DNA of 64,000 nt from Alitta virens (lineage: Eukaryota; Annelida; Polychaeta; Phyllodocida; Nereididae): contig OW028579.1 in assembly GCA_932294295.1 (NCBI GenBank), forward strand, positions 9,980,370 through 10,044,369, in the 5' to 3' direction. Of this stretch, positions 51,301-63,481 are shown piece by piece. The position numbers and the translations under genes were made by a program. The notes beneath the pieces were generated by a model. The model was not told the origin of the DNA. It saw only the letters and a program-made list of their open reading frames with translations, and did no database searches. Position 1 is the stretch's first letter. Every line of letters starts with the position of its first letter.

Positions 51301-54300
51301 TTCACACTTTTTTTGGTTTGTTGTTCACACTTTTTTTGGTTTGTTGTTCACACTTTTTTTGGTTTGTTGTTCACACTTTTTTTGGTTTGTTTTTCACACT
51401 TTTTTTGATTTGTTGTTCACACTTTTTTTGGTTTGTTGTTCACACTTTTTTTGGTTTGTTGTTCACACTTTTTTTGATTTGTTGTTCACACTTTTTTTGG
51501 TTTGTTTTTCACACTTTTTTTGGTTTGTTGTTCACACTTTTTTTGGTTTGTTGTTCACACTTTTTTTGGTTTGTTGTTCACACTTTTTTTGGTTTGTTGT
51601 TCACACTTTTTTTGGTTTGTTGTTCACACTTTTTTTGGTTTGTTTTTCACACTTTTTTTGGTTTGTTGTTCACACTTTTTTTGGTTTGTTGTTCACACTT
51701 TTTTTGGTTTGTTGTTCACACTTTTTTTGGTTTGTTGTTCACACTTTTTTTGGTTTGTTGTTCACACTTTTTTTGGTTTGTTGTTCACACTTTTTTTGGT
51801 TTGTTGTTCACACTTTTTTTGGTTTGTTTTTCACACTTTTTTTGGTTTGTTGTTCACACTTTTTTTGGTTTGTTGTTCATACTTTTTTTGGTTTGTTGTT
51901 CACACTTTTTTTGCTTTGTTGTTCACACTTTTTTTGGTTTGTTGTTCACACTTTTTTTGGTTTGTTGTTCACACTTTTTTTGGTTTGTTGTTCACACTTT
52001 TTTTGGTTTGTTGTTCACACTTTTTTTGGTTTGTTGTTCACACTTTTTTTGGTTTGTTGTTCACACTTTTTTTGGTTTGTTTTTCACACTTTTTTTGGTT
52101 TGTTGTTCACACTTTTTTTGGTTTGTTGTTCATACTTTTTTTGGTTTGTTGTTCACACTTTTTTTGCTTTGTTGTTCACACTTTTTTTGGTTTGTTGTTC
52201 ACACTTTTTTTGGTTTGTTGTTCACACTTTTTTTTGGTTTGTTGTTCACACTTCTTTTTGGTTTGTTGTTCACACTTTTTTTTGGTTTGTTGTTCACACT
52301 TTTTTTGGTTTGTTGTTCACACTTTTTTTGGTTTGTTGTTCACACTTTTTTTGGTTTGTTTTTCACACTTTTTTTGGTTTGTTGTTCACACTTTTTTTGG
52401 TTTGTTTTTCACACTTTTTTTGGTTTGTTGTTCACACTTTTTTTGGTTTGTTTTTCACACTTTTTTTGGTTTGTTGTTCACACTTTTTTTGGTTTGTTGT
52501 TCACACTTTTTTTGATTTGTTGTTCACACTTTTTTTGGTTTGTTGTTCACACTTTTTTTGGTTTGTTGTTCACACTTTTTTTGGTTTGTTGTTCACACTT
52601 TTTTTGGTTTGTTGTTCACACTTTTTTTGGTTTGTTGTTCACACTTTTTTTGGTTTGTTGTTCACACTTTTTTTGGTTTGTTGTTCACACTTTTTTTGGT
52701 TTGTTGTTCACTCTTTTTGTGGTTTGTTGTTCACACTTTTTTTGGTTTGTTGTTCACACTTTTTTTGGTTTGTTTTTCACACTTTTTTTGATTTGTTGTT
52801 CACACTTTTTTTGGTTTGTTGTTCACACTTTTTTTGGTTTGTTGTTCACACTTTTTTTGGTTTGTTTTTCACACTTTTTTTGGTTTGTTGTTCACACTTT
52901 TTTTGGTTTGTTGTTCACACTTTTTTTGGTTTGTTGTTCACACTTTTTTTGGTTTGTTGTTCACACTTTTTTTGGTTTGTTTTTCACACTTTTTTTGGTT
53001 TGTTGTTCACACTTTTTTTGGTTTGTTTTTCACACTTTTTTTGATTTGTTGTTCACACTTTTTTTGGTTTGTTGTTCACACTTTTTTTGGTTTGTTGTTC
53101 ACACTTTTTTTGGTTTGTTTTTCACACTTTTTTTGATTTGTTGTTCACACCTTTTTTGGTTTGTTGTTCACACTTTTTTTGGTTTGTTTTTCACACTTTT
53201 TTTGGTTTGTTGTTCAAACTTTTTTTGGTTTGTTTTTCACACTTTTTTTGGTTTGTTGTTCACACTTTTTTTGGTTTGTTGTTCACACTTTTTTTGGTTT
53301 GTTGTTCACACTTTTTTTGGTTTGTTGTTCACACTTCTTTTTGGTTTGTTGTTCACACTTTTTTTTGGTTTGTTGTTCACACTTTTTTTGGTTTGTTGTT
53401 CACACTTTTTTTGGTTTGTTGTTCACACTTTTTTTGGTTTGTTTTTCACACTTTTTTTGGTTTGTTGTTCACACTTTTTTTGGTTTGTTTTTCACACTTT
53501 TTTTGGTTTGTTGTTCACACTTTTTTTGGTTTGTTTTTCACACTTTTTTTGATTTGTTGTTCACACTTTTTTTGGTTTGTTGTTCACACTTTTTTTGGTT
53601 TGTTTTTCACACTTTTTTTGGTTTGTTGTTCACACTTTTTTTGGTTTGTTGTTCACACTTTTTTTGGTTTGTTGTTCACACTTTTTTTGGTTTGTTTTTC
53701 ACACTTTTTTTGGTTTGTTGTTCACACTTTTTTTGATTTGTTGTTCACACTTTTTTTGGTTTGTTTTTCACACTTTTTTTGGTTTGTTGTTCACACTTTT
53801 TTTGGTTTGTTGTTCACACTTTTTTTGGTTTGTTGTTCACACTTTTTTTGGTTTGTTGTTCACACTTTTTTTGGTTTGTTTTTCACACTTTTTTTGATTT
53901 GTTGTTCACACTTTTTTTGGTTTGTTGTTCACACTTTTTTTGGTTTGTTGTTCACACTTTTTTTGATTTGTTGTTCACACTTTTTTTGGTTTGTTTTTCA
54001 CACTTTTTTTGGTTTGTTGTTCACACTTTTTTTGGTTTGTTGTTCACACTTTTTTTGGTTTGTTTTTCACACTTTTTTTGGTTTGTTGTTCACACTTTTT
54101 TTGGTTTGTTTTTCACACTTTTTTTGATTTGTTGTTCACACTTTTTTTGGTTTGTTGTTCACACTTTTTTTGGTTTGTTGTTCACACTTTTTTTGGTTTG
54201 TTTTTCACACTTTTTTTGATTTGTTGTTCACACCTTTTTTGGTTTGTTGTTCACACTTTTTTTGGTTTGTTTTTCACACTTTTTTTGGTTTGTTGTTCAA

Positions 54301-57300
54301 ACTTTTTTTGGTTTGTTTTTCACACTTTTTTTGGTTTGTTGTTCACACTTTTTTTGGTTTGTTGTTCACACTTTTTTTGGTTTGTTGTTCACACTTTTTT
54401 TGGTTTGTTGTTCACACTTTTTTTGGTTTGTTTTTCACACCTTTTTTGGTTTGTTGTTCACACTTTTTTTTGGTTTGTTGTTCACACTTTTTTTGGTTTG
54501 TTTTTCACACTTTTTTTGGTTTGTTGTTCACACTTTTTTTGGTTTGTTTTTCACACTTTTTTTGGTTTGTTGTTCACACTTTTTTTGGTTTGTTGTTCAC
54601 ACTTTTTTTGATTTGTTGTTCACACTTTTTTTGGTTTGTTGTTCACACTTTTTTTGGTTTGTTGTTCACACTTTTTTTGGTTTGTTGTTCACACTTTTTT
54701 TGGTTTGTTGTTCACACTTTTTTTGGTTTGTTGTTCACACTTTTTTTGGTTTGTTGTTCACACTTTTTTTGGTTTGTTGTTCACACTTTTTTTGGTTTGT
54801 TGTTCACTCTTTTTGTGGTTTGTTGTTCACACTTTTTTTGGTTTGTTGTTCACACTTTTTTTGGTTTGTTTTTCACACTTTTTTTGATTTGTTGTTCACA
54901 CTTTTTTTGGTTTGTTGTTCACACTTTTTTTGGTTTGTTTTTCACACTTTTTTTGGTTTGTTGTTCACACTTTTTTTGGTTTGTTGTTCACACTTTTTTT
55001 GGTTTGTTTTTCACACTTTTTTTGGTTTGTTGTTCACACTTTTTTTGGTTTGTTGTTCACACTTTTTTTGGTTTGTTGTTCACACTTTTTTTGGTTTGTT
55101 GTTCACACTTTTTTTGGTTTGTTTTTCACACTTTTTTTGGTTTGTTGTTCACACTTTTTTTGGTTTGTTGTTCACACTTTTTTTGGTTTGTTGTTCACAC
55201 TTTTTTTGGTTTGTTGTTCACACTTTTTTTGGTTTGTTGTTCACACTTTTTTTGGTTTGTTGTTCACACTTTTTTTGGTTTGTTGTTCACACTTTTTTTG
55301 GTTTGTTTTTCACACTTTTTTTGATTTGTTGTTCACACTTTTTTTGGTTTGTTGTTCACACTTTTTTTGGTTTGTCGTTCACACTTTTTTTGGTTTGTTT
55401 TTCACACTTTTTTTGATTTGTTGTTCACACCTTTTTTGGTTTGTTGTTCACACTTTTTTTGGTTTGTTGTTCACACTTCTTTTTGGTTTGTTGTTCACAC
55501 TTTTTTTTGGTTTGTTGTTCACACTTTTTTTGGTTTGTTGTTCACACTTTTTTTGGTTTGTTGTTCACACTTTTTTTGGTTTGTTTTTCACACTTTTTTT
55601 GGTTTGTTGTTCACACTTTTTTTGGTTTGTTTTTCACACTTTTTTTGGTTTGTTGTTCACACTTTTTTTGGTTTGTTTTTCACACTTTTTTTGATTTGTT
55701 GTTCACACTTTTTTTGGTTTGTTGTTCACACTTTTTTTGGTTTGTTTTTCACACTTTTTTTGGTTTGTTGTTCGCACTTTTTTTGGTTTGTTGTTCACAC
55801 TTTTTTTGGTTTGTTGTTCACACTTTTTTTGGTTTGTTTTTCACACTTTTTTTGGTTTGTTGTTCACACTTTTTTTGATTTGTTGTTCACACTTTTTTTG
55901 GTTTGTTTTTCACACTTTTTTTGGTTTGTTGTTCGCACTTTTTTTGGTTTGTTGTTCACACTTTTTTTGGTTTGTTGTTCACACTTTTTTTGGTTTGTTG
56001 TTCACACTTTTTTTGGTTTGTTTTTCACACTTTTTTTGATTTGTTGTTCACACTTTTTTTGGTTTGTTGTTCACACTTTTTTTGGTTTGTTGTTCACACT
56101 TTTTTTGATTTGTTGTTCACACTTTTTTTGGTTTGTTTTTCACACTTTTTTTGGTTTGTTGTTCACACTTTTTTTGGTTTGTTGTTCACACTTTTTTTGG
56201 TTTGTTTTTCACACTTTTTTTGGTTTGTTGTTCACACTTTTTTTGGTTTGTTTTTCACACTTTTTTTGATTTGTTGTTCACACTTTTTTTGGTTTGTTGT
56301 TCACACTTTTTTTGGTTTGTTGTTCACACTTTTTTTGGTTTGTTTTTCACACTTTTTTTGATTTGTTGTTCACACCTTTTTTGGTTTGTTGTTCACACTT
56401 TTTTTGGTTTGTTTTTCACACTTTTTTTGGTTTGTTGTTCAAACTTTTTTTGGTTTGTTTTTCACACTTTTTTTGGTTTGTTGTTCACACTTTTTTTGGT
56501 TTGTTGTTCACACTTTTTTTGGTTTGTTGTTCACACTTTTTTTGGTTTGTTGTTCACACTTTTTTTGGTTTGTTTTTCACACCTTTTTTGGTTTGTTGTT
56601 CACACTTTTTTTTGGTTTGTTGTTCACACTTTTTTTGGTTTGTTTTTCACACTTTTTTTGGTTTGTTGTTCACACTTTTTTTTGGTTTGTTTTTCACACT
56701 TTTTTTGGTTTGTTGTTCACACTTTTTTTGGTTTGTTGTTCACACTTTTTTTGATTTGTTGTTCACACTTTTTTTGGTTTGTTGTTCACACTTTTTTTGG
56801 TTTGTTGTTCACACTTTTTTTGGTTTGTTGTTCACACTTTTTTTGGTTTGTTGTTCACACTTTTTTTGGTTTGTTGTTCACACTTTTTTTGGTTTGTTGT
56901 TCACACTTTTTTTGGTTTGTTGTTCACACTTTTTTTGGTTTGTTGTTCACTCTTTTTGTGGTTTGTTGTTCACACTTTTTTTGGTTTGTTGTTCACACTT
57001 TTTTTGGTTTGTTTTTCACACTTTTTTTGATTTGTTGTTCACACTTTTTTTGGTTTGTTGTTCACACTTTTTTTGGTTTGTTTTTCACACTTTTTTTGGT
57101 TTGTTGTTCACACTTTTTTTGGTTTGTTGTTCACACTTTTTTTGGTTTGTTTTTCACACTTTTTTTGGTTTGTTGTTCACACTTTTTTTGGTTTGTTGTT
57201 CACACTTTTTTTGGTTTGTTGTTCACACTTTTTTTGGTTTGTTGTTCACACTTTTTTTGGTTTGTTTTTCACACTTTTTTTGGTTTGTTGTTCACACTTT

Positions 57301-57700
57301 TTTTGGTTTGTTGTTCACACTTTTTTTGGTTTGTTGTTCACACTTTTTTTGGTTTGTTGTTCACACTTTTTTTGGTTTGTTGTTCACACTTTTTTTGGTT
57401 TGTTGTTCACACTTTTTTTGGTTTGTTGTTCACACTTTTTTTGGTTTGTTTTTCACACTTTTTTTGATTTGTTGTTCACACTTTTTTTGGTTTGTTGTTC
57501 ACACTTTTTTTGGTTTGTCGTTCACACTTTTTTTGGTTTGTTTTTCACACTTTTTTTGATTTGTTGTTCACACCTTTTTTGGTTTGTTGTTCACACTTTT
57601 TTTGGTTTGTTTTTCACACTTTTTTTGGTTTGTTGTTCAAACTTTTTTTGGTTTGTTTTTCACACTTTTTTTGGTTTGTTGTTCACACTTTTTTTGGTTT
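51301..57700 (-). repeat. Minisatellite family A, T-rich strand on top
   Basis: About 278 regular 23-bp units with GTTTTTCAC, GATTTG, TTCAAAC, TTCATAC, GTCGTTC and CACTCTTTTTGTGG variants. The last of these marks copies at 52711, 54807 and 56950. GATTTG places a TGA on the top strand, which is why open frames here are much shorter than in family B. Unit length is strikingly constant compared with the stretch that follows. Confidence 0.95.
53290..57573 (-). repeat. 2142-bp tandem duplication within family A
   Basis: Copy one is about 53290-55431 and copy two about 55432-57573. The spacing is shown by TTCAAAC (54298 and 56440), CACTTCTTTTTGG (53334 and 55476) and CACTCTTTTTGTGG (54807 and 56950, one base longer). 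Within the copies nearly every variant unit is in the same place. About 93 units are duplicated. Confidence 0.88.
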
Positions 57701-60062
57701 GTTGTTCACATTTTTTTGGTTTGTTGTTCACACTTTTTTTGGTTTGTTGTTCACACTTTTTTTTGGTTTGTTGTTCACACTTCTTTTTGGTTTGTTGTTC
57801 ACACTTTTTTTGGTTTGTTTTTCACACTTTTTTTGGTTTGTTGTTCACACTTTTTTTGGTTTGTTGTTCACACTTTTTTTGGTTTGTTGTTCACACTTTT
57901 TTTGGTTTGTTTGTTCACACTTTTTTTGGTTTGTTTTTCACACTTTTTTTGGTTTGTTGTTCACACTTTTTTTGGTTTGTTGTTCACACTTTTTTTGGTT
58001 TGTTTTTCACACTTTTTTTGGTTTGTTTTTCACACTTTTTTTGATTTGTTTGTTCACACTTTTTTTGGTTTGTTGTTCACACTTTTTTTGGTTTTGTTGT
58101 TCACACTTTTTTTGGTTTGTTTTTCACACTTTTTTTGGTTTGTTTTTCACACTTTTTTTTGATTTGTTGTTCACACCTTTTTTGGTTTGTTGTTCACACT
58201 TTTTTTGGTTTGTTGTTCACACTTTTTTTGGTTTGTTTTTCACACTTTTTTTGATTTGTTGTTCACACCTTTTTGGTTTGTTGTTCACACTTTTTTTGGT
58301 TTGTTTTTCACACTTTTTTGGTTTGTTGTTCACACTTTTTTGGTTTGTTTTTCACACTTTTTTTGGTTTGTTGTTCACACTTTTTTTGGTTTGTTGTTCA
58401 CACTTTTTTGGTTTGTTGTTCACACTTTTTTTGGTTTGTTTTTCACACTTTTTTTGATTTGTTTGTTCACACTTTTTTTGGTTTGTTGTTCACACTTTTT
58501 TTGTTTGTTGTTCACACTTTTTTTGGTTTGTTTTTCACACTTTTTTTGATTTGTTGTTCACACCTTTTTTGGTTTGTTGTTCACACTTTTTTTGGTTTGT
58601 TTTTCACACTTTTTTTTGGTTTGTTGTTCACACTTTTTTTGGTTTGTTTTTCACACTTTTTTTGGTTTGTTGTTCACACTTTTTCTGGTTTGTTGTTCAC
58701 ACTTTTTTTGGTTTGTTGTTCACACTTTTTTTGGGTTTGTTGTTCACACTTTTTTTGCTTTGTTGTTCACACTTTTTTTGGTTTGTTGTTCACACTTTTT
58801 TTGGTTTGTTGTTCACACTTTTTTTTGGTTTGTTGTTCACACTTCTTTTTGGTTTGTTGTTCACACTTTTTTTTGGTTTGTTGTTCACACTTTTTTTGGT
58901 TTGTTGTTCACACTTTTTTTGGTTTGTTGTTCACACTTTTTTTGGTTTGTTTTTCACACTTTTTTGGTTTGTTGTTCACACTTTTTTTGGTTTGTTGTTC
59001 ACTCTTTTTGTGGTTTGTTGTTCACACTTTTTTTGGTTTGTTGTTCACACTTTTTTTGGTTTGTTTTTCACACTTTTTTTGATTTGTTGTTCACAACTTT
59101 TTTTGGTTTGTTGTTCACACTTTTTTGGTTTGGTTTTTTCACACTTTTTTTGGTTTGTTGTTCACACTTTTTTTGGTTTGGTTGTTCACACTTTTTTTGG
59201 TTTGTTTTTCACACTTTTTTTGGGTTTGTTGTTCACACTTTTTTTGGTTTGTTGTTCACACTTTTTTTGGTTTGTTTGTTCACACTTTTTTTGGTTTGTT
59301 GTTCACACTTTTTTTGGTTTGTTTTTCACACTTTTTTTGGTTTGTTGTTCACACTTTTTTTGGTTTGTTGTTCACACTTTTTTTGGTTTGTTGTTCACAC
59401 TTTTTTTGGTTTGTTGTTCACACTTTTTTTGGTTTGTTGTTCACACTTTTTTGGTTTGTTGTTCACACTTTTTTTGGTTTGTTGTTCACACTTTTTTTTG
59501 GTTTGTTTTTCACACTTTTTTGATTTGTTGTTCACACTTTTTTTGGTTTGTTGTTCACACTTTTTTGGTTTGTCGTTCACACTTTTTTTGGTTTGTTTTT
59601 CACACTTTTTTTGATTTGTTGTTCACACCTTTTTGGTTTGTTGTTCACACTTTTTTTGGTTTGTTTTTCACACTTTTTTTGGTTTGTTGTTCAAACTTTT
59701 TTTGGTTTGTTTTTCACACTTTTTTTGGTTTGTTGTTCACAACTTTTTTTGGTTTGTTGTTCACATTTTTTTGGTTTGTTGTTCACACTTTTTTTGGTTT
59801 GTTGTTCACACTTTTTTTTGGTTTGTTGTTCACACTTCTTTTTGGTTTGTTGTTCACACTTTTTTTGGTTTGTTTTTCACACTTTTTTTGGTTTGTTGTT
59901 CACACTTTTTTTGGTTTGTTGTTCACACTTTTTTTTGGTTTGTTGTTCACACTTTTTTGGTTTGTTGTTCACACTTTTTTTGGTTTGTTTTTCACACTTT
60001 TTTTGGTTTGTTGTTCACACTTTTTTTGGGTTTGTTGTTCACACTTTTTTTGGTTTGTTTTT
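57701..60062 (-). repeat. Family A with many length errors, up to gap 3
   Basis: The same 23-bp family, but unit length now varies in many copies. T runs range from five to eight, and there are extra or missing bases such as TTTGTTTGTTC (near 57909 and 58048), GGTTTTGTTG (58091), CACAAC plus T7 (near 59093 and 59732), CACATTTTTTT (57711 and 59764), GGTTTGGTTTTTTC (near 59130) and GGGTTTG. The order of rare markers (CTTCTTTTTGG, CACTCTTTTTGTGG at 59002) still follows the upstream duplications. This is therefore a further copy of the same block with added single-base indels, most simply explained by poor consensus at a contig end. Confidence 0.85.
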
Positions 60063-60262
60063 NNNNNNNNNNNNNNNNNNNNNNNNNNNNNNNNNNNNNN
60101 NNNNNNNNNNNNNNNNNNNNNNNNNNNNNNNNNNNNNNNNNNNNNNNNNNNNNNNNNNNNNNNNNNNNNNNNNNNNNNNNNNNNNNNNNNNNNNNNNNNN
60201 NNNNNNNNNNNNNNNNNNNNNNNNNNNNNNNNNNNNNNNNNNNNNNNNNNNNNNNNNNNNNN
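60063..60262. other. Assembly gap 3 (200 N)
   Basis: A run of exactly 200 N. To the left is family A with the T-rich strand on top, to the right family B with the A-rich strand on top. Orientation and family both change, as at gap 1. Confidence 0.99.
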
Positions 60263-60275
60263 CAACAAACCAAAA

Positions 60276-60515
60276 AATGGTGTGAACAACAAACCCAAAA
60301 AAGGTGTGAACAACAAACCCAAAAAAGGTGTGAACCACAAACCCAAAAAAGGTGTGAACAACAAAGCAAAAATAGGTGTGAACAACAAACCAAAAAAAGG
60401 TGTGAACAACAAACCCAAAAAAGGTGTGAACAACAAACCCAAAAAAGGTGTGAACCACAAACCCAAAAATGGTGTGAACAACAAAGCAAAAATAGGTGTG
60501 AACAACAAACCAAAA
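60276..60515 (+). repeat. 120-bp higher-order repeat (five family B units, two copies)
   Basis: A five-unit block containing GGTGTGAACCACAAACCC and AAAGCAAAAATAGG appears twice, with the GAACCAC units 120 bp apart (near 60332 and 60452). The copies differ by a few substitutions such as AAAAAAGG against AAAAATGG. Confidence 0.8.
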
Positions 60516-60739
60516 AAAGGTGTGAACAACAAACCAAAAAAAGGTGTGAACAACAAACCAAAAAAGGTGTGAACAACAAACCAAAAAAAGGTGTGAACAA
60601 CAAACCAAAAAAAGGTGTGAAGAACAAACCAAAAAGGTGTGAACAACAAACCAAAAAAAGGTGTGAACAACAAACCAAAAAAGGTGTGAACAACAAACCA
60701 AAAAAAGGTGTGAACAACAAACCAAAAAAGGTGTGAACA

Positions 60740-62167
60740 ACAAACCAAAAAAAGGTGTGAACAACAAACCAAAAAAAGGTGTGAACAACAAACCAAAAAA
60801 AGGTGCGAACAACAAACCAAAAAAAGGTGTGAACAACAAACCAAAAAAAGGTGTGAACAACAAACCAAAAAAAGGTGTGAACAACAAACCAAAAAAGGTG
60901 TGAACAACAAACCAAAAAAAGGTGTGAACAACAATCCAAAAAAGGTGTGAACAACAAACCAAACAAGGTGTGAACAACAAACCAAAAAAAGGTGTGAACA
61001 ACAAACCCAAAAAAGGTGTGAACAACAAACCGAAAAAAGGTGTGAACAACAAACCAAAAAAGGTGTGAACAAAAGGTGTGAACAACAAACCAAAAAAAGG
61101 CGTGAACAACAAACCAAAAAAAGGTGTGAACAACAAACCAAAAAAGGTGTGAACAACAAACCCAAAAAAGGTGTGAACAACAAACCAAAAAAAGGTGTGA
61201 ACAACAAACCAAAAAAGGTGTGAACAAAAGGTGTGAACAACAAACCCAAAAAAGGTGTGAACAACAAACCCAAAAAAGGTGTGAACAACAAACCAAAAAA
61301 AGGTGAGAACAACAAACCAAAAAAAGGTGCGAACAACAAACCAAAAAAAGGTGCGAACAACAAACCAAAAAAAGGTGTGAACAACAAACCAAAAAAGGTG
61401 TGAACAACAAACCAAAAAAAGGTGTGAACAACAAACCAAAAAAGGTGTGAACAACAAACCAAAAAAAGGTGTGAACAACAAACCAAAAAAAGGTGTGAAC
61501 AACAAACCAAAAAAAGGTGCGAACAACAAACCAAAAAAAGGTGTGAACAACAAACCAAAAAAAGGTGTGAACAACAAACCAAAAAAAGGTGTGAACAACA
61601 AACCAAAAAAGGTGTGAACAACAAACCAAAAAAAGGTGTGAACAACAATCCAAAAAAGGTGTGAACAACAAACCAAACAAGGTGTGAACAACAAACCAAA
61701 AAAAGGTGTGAACAACAAACCCAAAAAAGGTGTGAACAACAAACCGAAAAAAGGTGTGAACAACAAACCAAAAAAGGTGTGAACAAAAGGTGTGAACAAC
61801 AAACCAAAAAAAGGCGTGAACAACAAACCAAAAAAAGGTGTGAACAACAAACCAAAAAAGGTGTGAACAACAAACCCAAAAAAGGTGTGAACAACAAACC
61901 AAAAAAAGGTGTGAACAACAAACCAAAAAAGGTGTGAACAAAAGGTGTGAACAACAAACCCAAAAAAGGTGTGAACAACAAACCCAAAAAAGGTGTGAAC
62001 AACAAACCAAAAAAAGGTGTGAACAACAAACCAAAAAAAGGTGCGAACAACAAACCAAAAAAAGGTGCGAACAACAAACCAAAAAAAGGTGTGAACAACA
62101 AACCAAAAAAAGGTGTGAACAACAAACCAAAAAAGGTGTGAACAACAAACCAAAAAAAGGTGTGAAC
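60740..62167 (+). repeat. 714-bp tandem duplication within family B
   Basis: Markers recur at exactly 714 bp: GGTGCGAAC (60805/61519 and 61329/62043), AACAATCC (60931/61645), AAACCG (61031/61745) and GGCGTGAAC (61101/61815). Copy borders are estimated. About 30 units are involved. Confidence 0.82.
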
Positions 62168-63481
62168 AACAAACCAAAAAAGGTGTGAACAACAAACCAA
62201 ACAAGGTGTGAACAACAAACCAAAAAAAGGTGTGAACAACAAACCCAAAAAAGGTGTGAACAACAAACCAAAAAAAGGTGTGAACAACAAACCCAAAAAA
62301 GGTGTGAACAACAAACCCAAAAAAGGTGTGAACAACAAACCAAAAAAAGGTGTGAACAACAAACCCAAAAAAGGTGTGAACAACAAACCCAAAAAAGGTG
62401 TGAACAACAAACCAAAAAATGGTGTGAACAACAAACCCAAAAAAGGTGTGAACAACAAACCAAAAAAAGGTGTGAACAACAAACCCAAAAAAGGTGTGAA
62501 CAACAAAGCAAAAAAAGGTGTGAACAACAAACCAAAAAAGGTGTGAACAACAAACCAAAAAAAGGTGTGAACAACAAACCAAAAAAAGGTGTGAACAACA
62601 AACCAAAAAAGGTGTGAACAACAAACCAAACAAGGTGTGAACAACAAACCAAAAAAAGGTGTGAACAACAAACCAAAAAAAGGTGTGAACAACAAACCAA
62701 AAAAAGGTGTGAACAACAAACCAAAAAAGGTGTGAACAACAAACCCAAAAAAGGTGTGAACAACAAACCAAAAAAGGTGTGAACAAAAGGTGTGAACAAC
62801 AAACCAAAAAAAGGTGTGAAAAACAAACCAAAAAAAGGTGCGAACAACAAACCAAAAAAAGGTGTGAACAACAAACCAAAAAAAGGTGCGAACAACAAAC
62901 CAAAAAAGGTGTGAACAACAAACCAAAAAAAGGTGTGAACAACAAACCAAAAAAGGTGTGAACAACAAACCAAACAAGGTGTGAACAACAAACCAAAAAA
63001 AGGTGTGAACAACAAACCCAAAAAAGGTGTGAACAACAAACCAAAAAAAGGTGTGAACAACAAACCCAAAAAAGGTGTGAACAACAAACCCAAAAAAGGT
63101 GTGAACAACAAACCAAAAAAAGGTGTGAACAACAAACCAAAAAAAGGTGTGAACAACAAACCCAAAAAAGGTGTGAACAACAAACCAAAAAATGGTGTGA
63201 ACAACAAACCCAAAAAAGGTGTGAACAACAAACCCAAAAAAGGTGTGAACAACAAACCCAAAAAAGGTGTGAACAACAAACCAAAAAAAGGTGTGAACAA
63301 CAAACCTAAAAAAGGTGTGAACAACAAACCAAAAAAAAAAAAGGTGTGAACAACAAACCCAAAAAAGGTGTGAACAACAAAGCAAAAAAAGGTGTGAACA
63401 ACAAACCAAAAAAGGTGTGAACAACAAACCAAACAAGGTGTGAACAACAAACTAAAAAAAGGTGTGAACAACAAACCAAAA

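Noticed and set aside
18914..53552. Top-strand open frames of 2400-7400 codons that would encode proteins of repeated FWFVVHTF / GLLFTPF / VCCSHLFL type
   Set aside because: The repeat unit lacks stop triplets in all frames, all three frames are open together, the frames pass through N runs, and the starts are accidental ATGs at gap edges or rare variants. Nothing supports coding.
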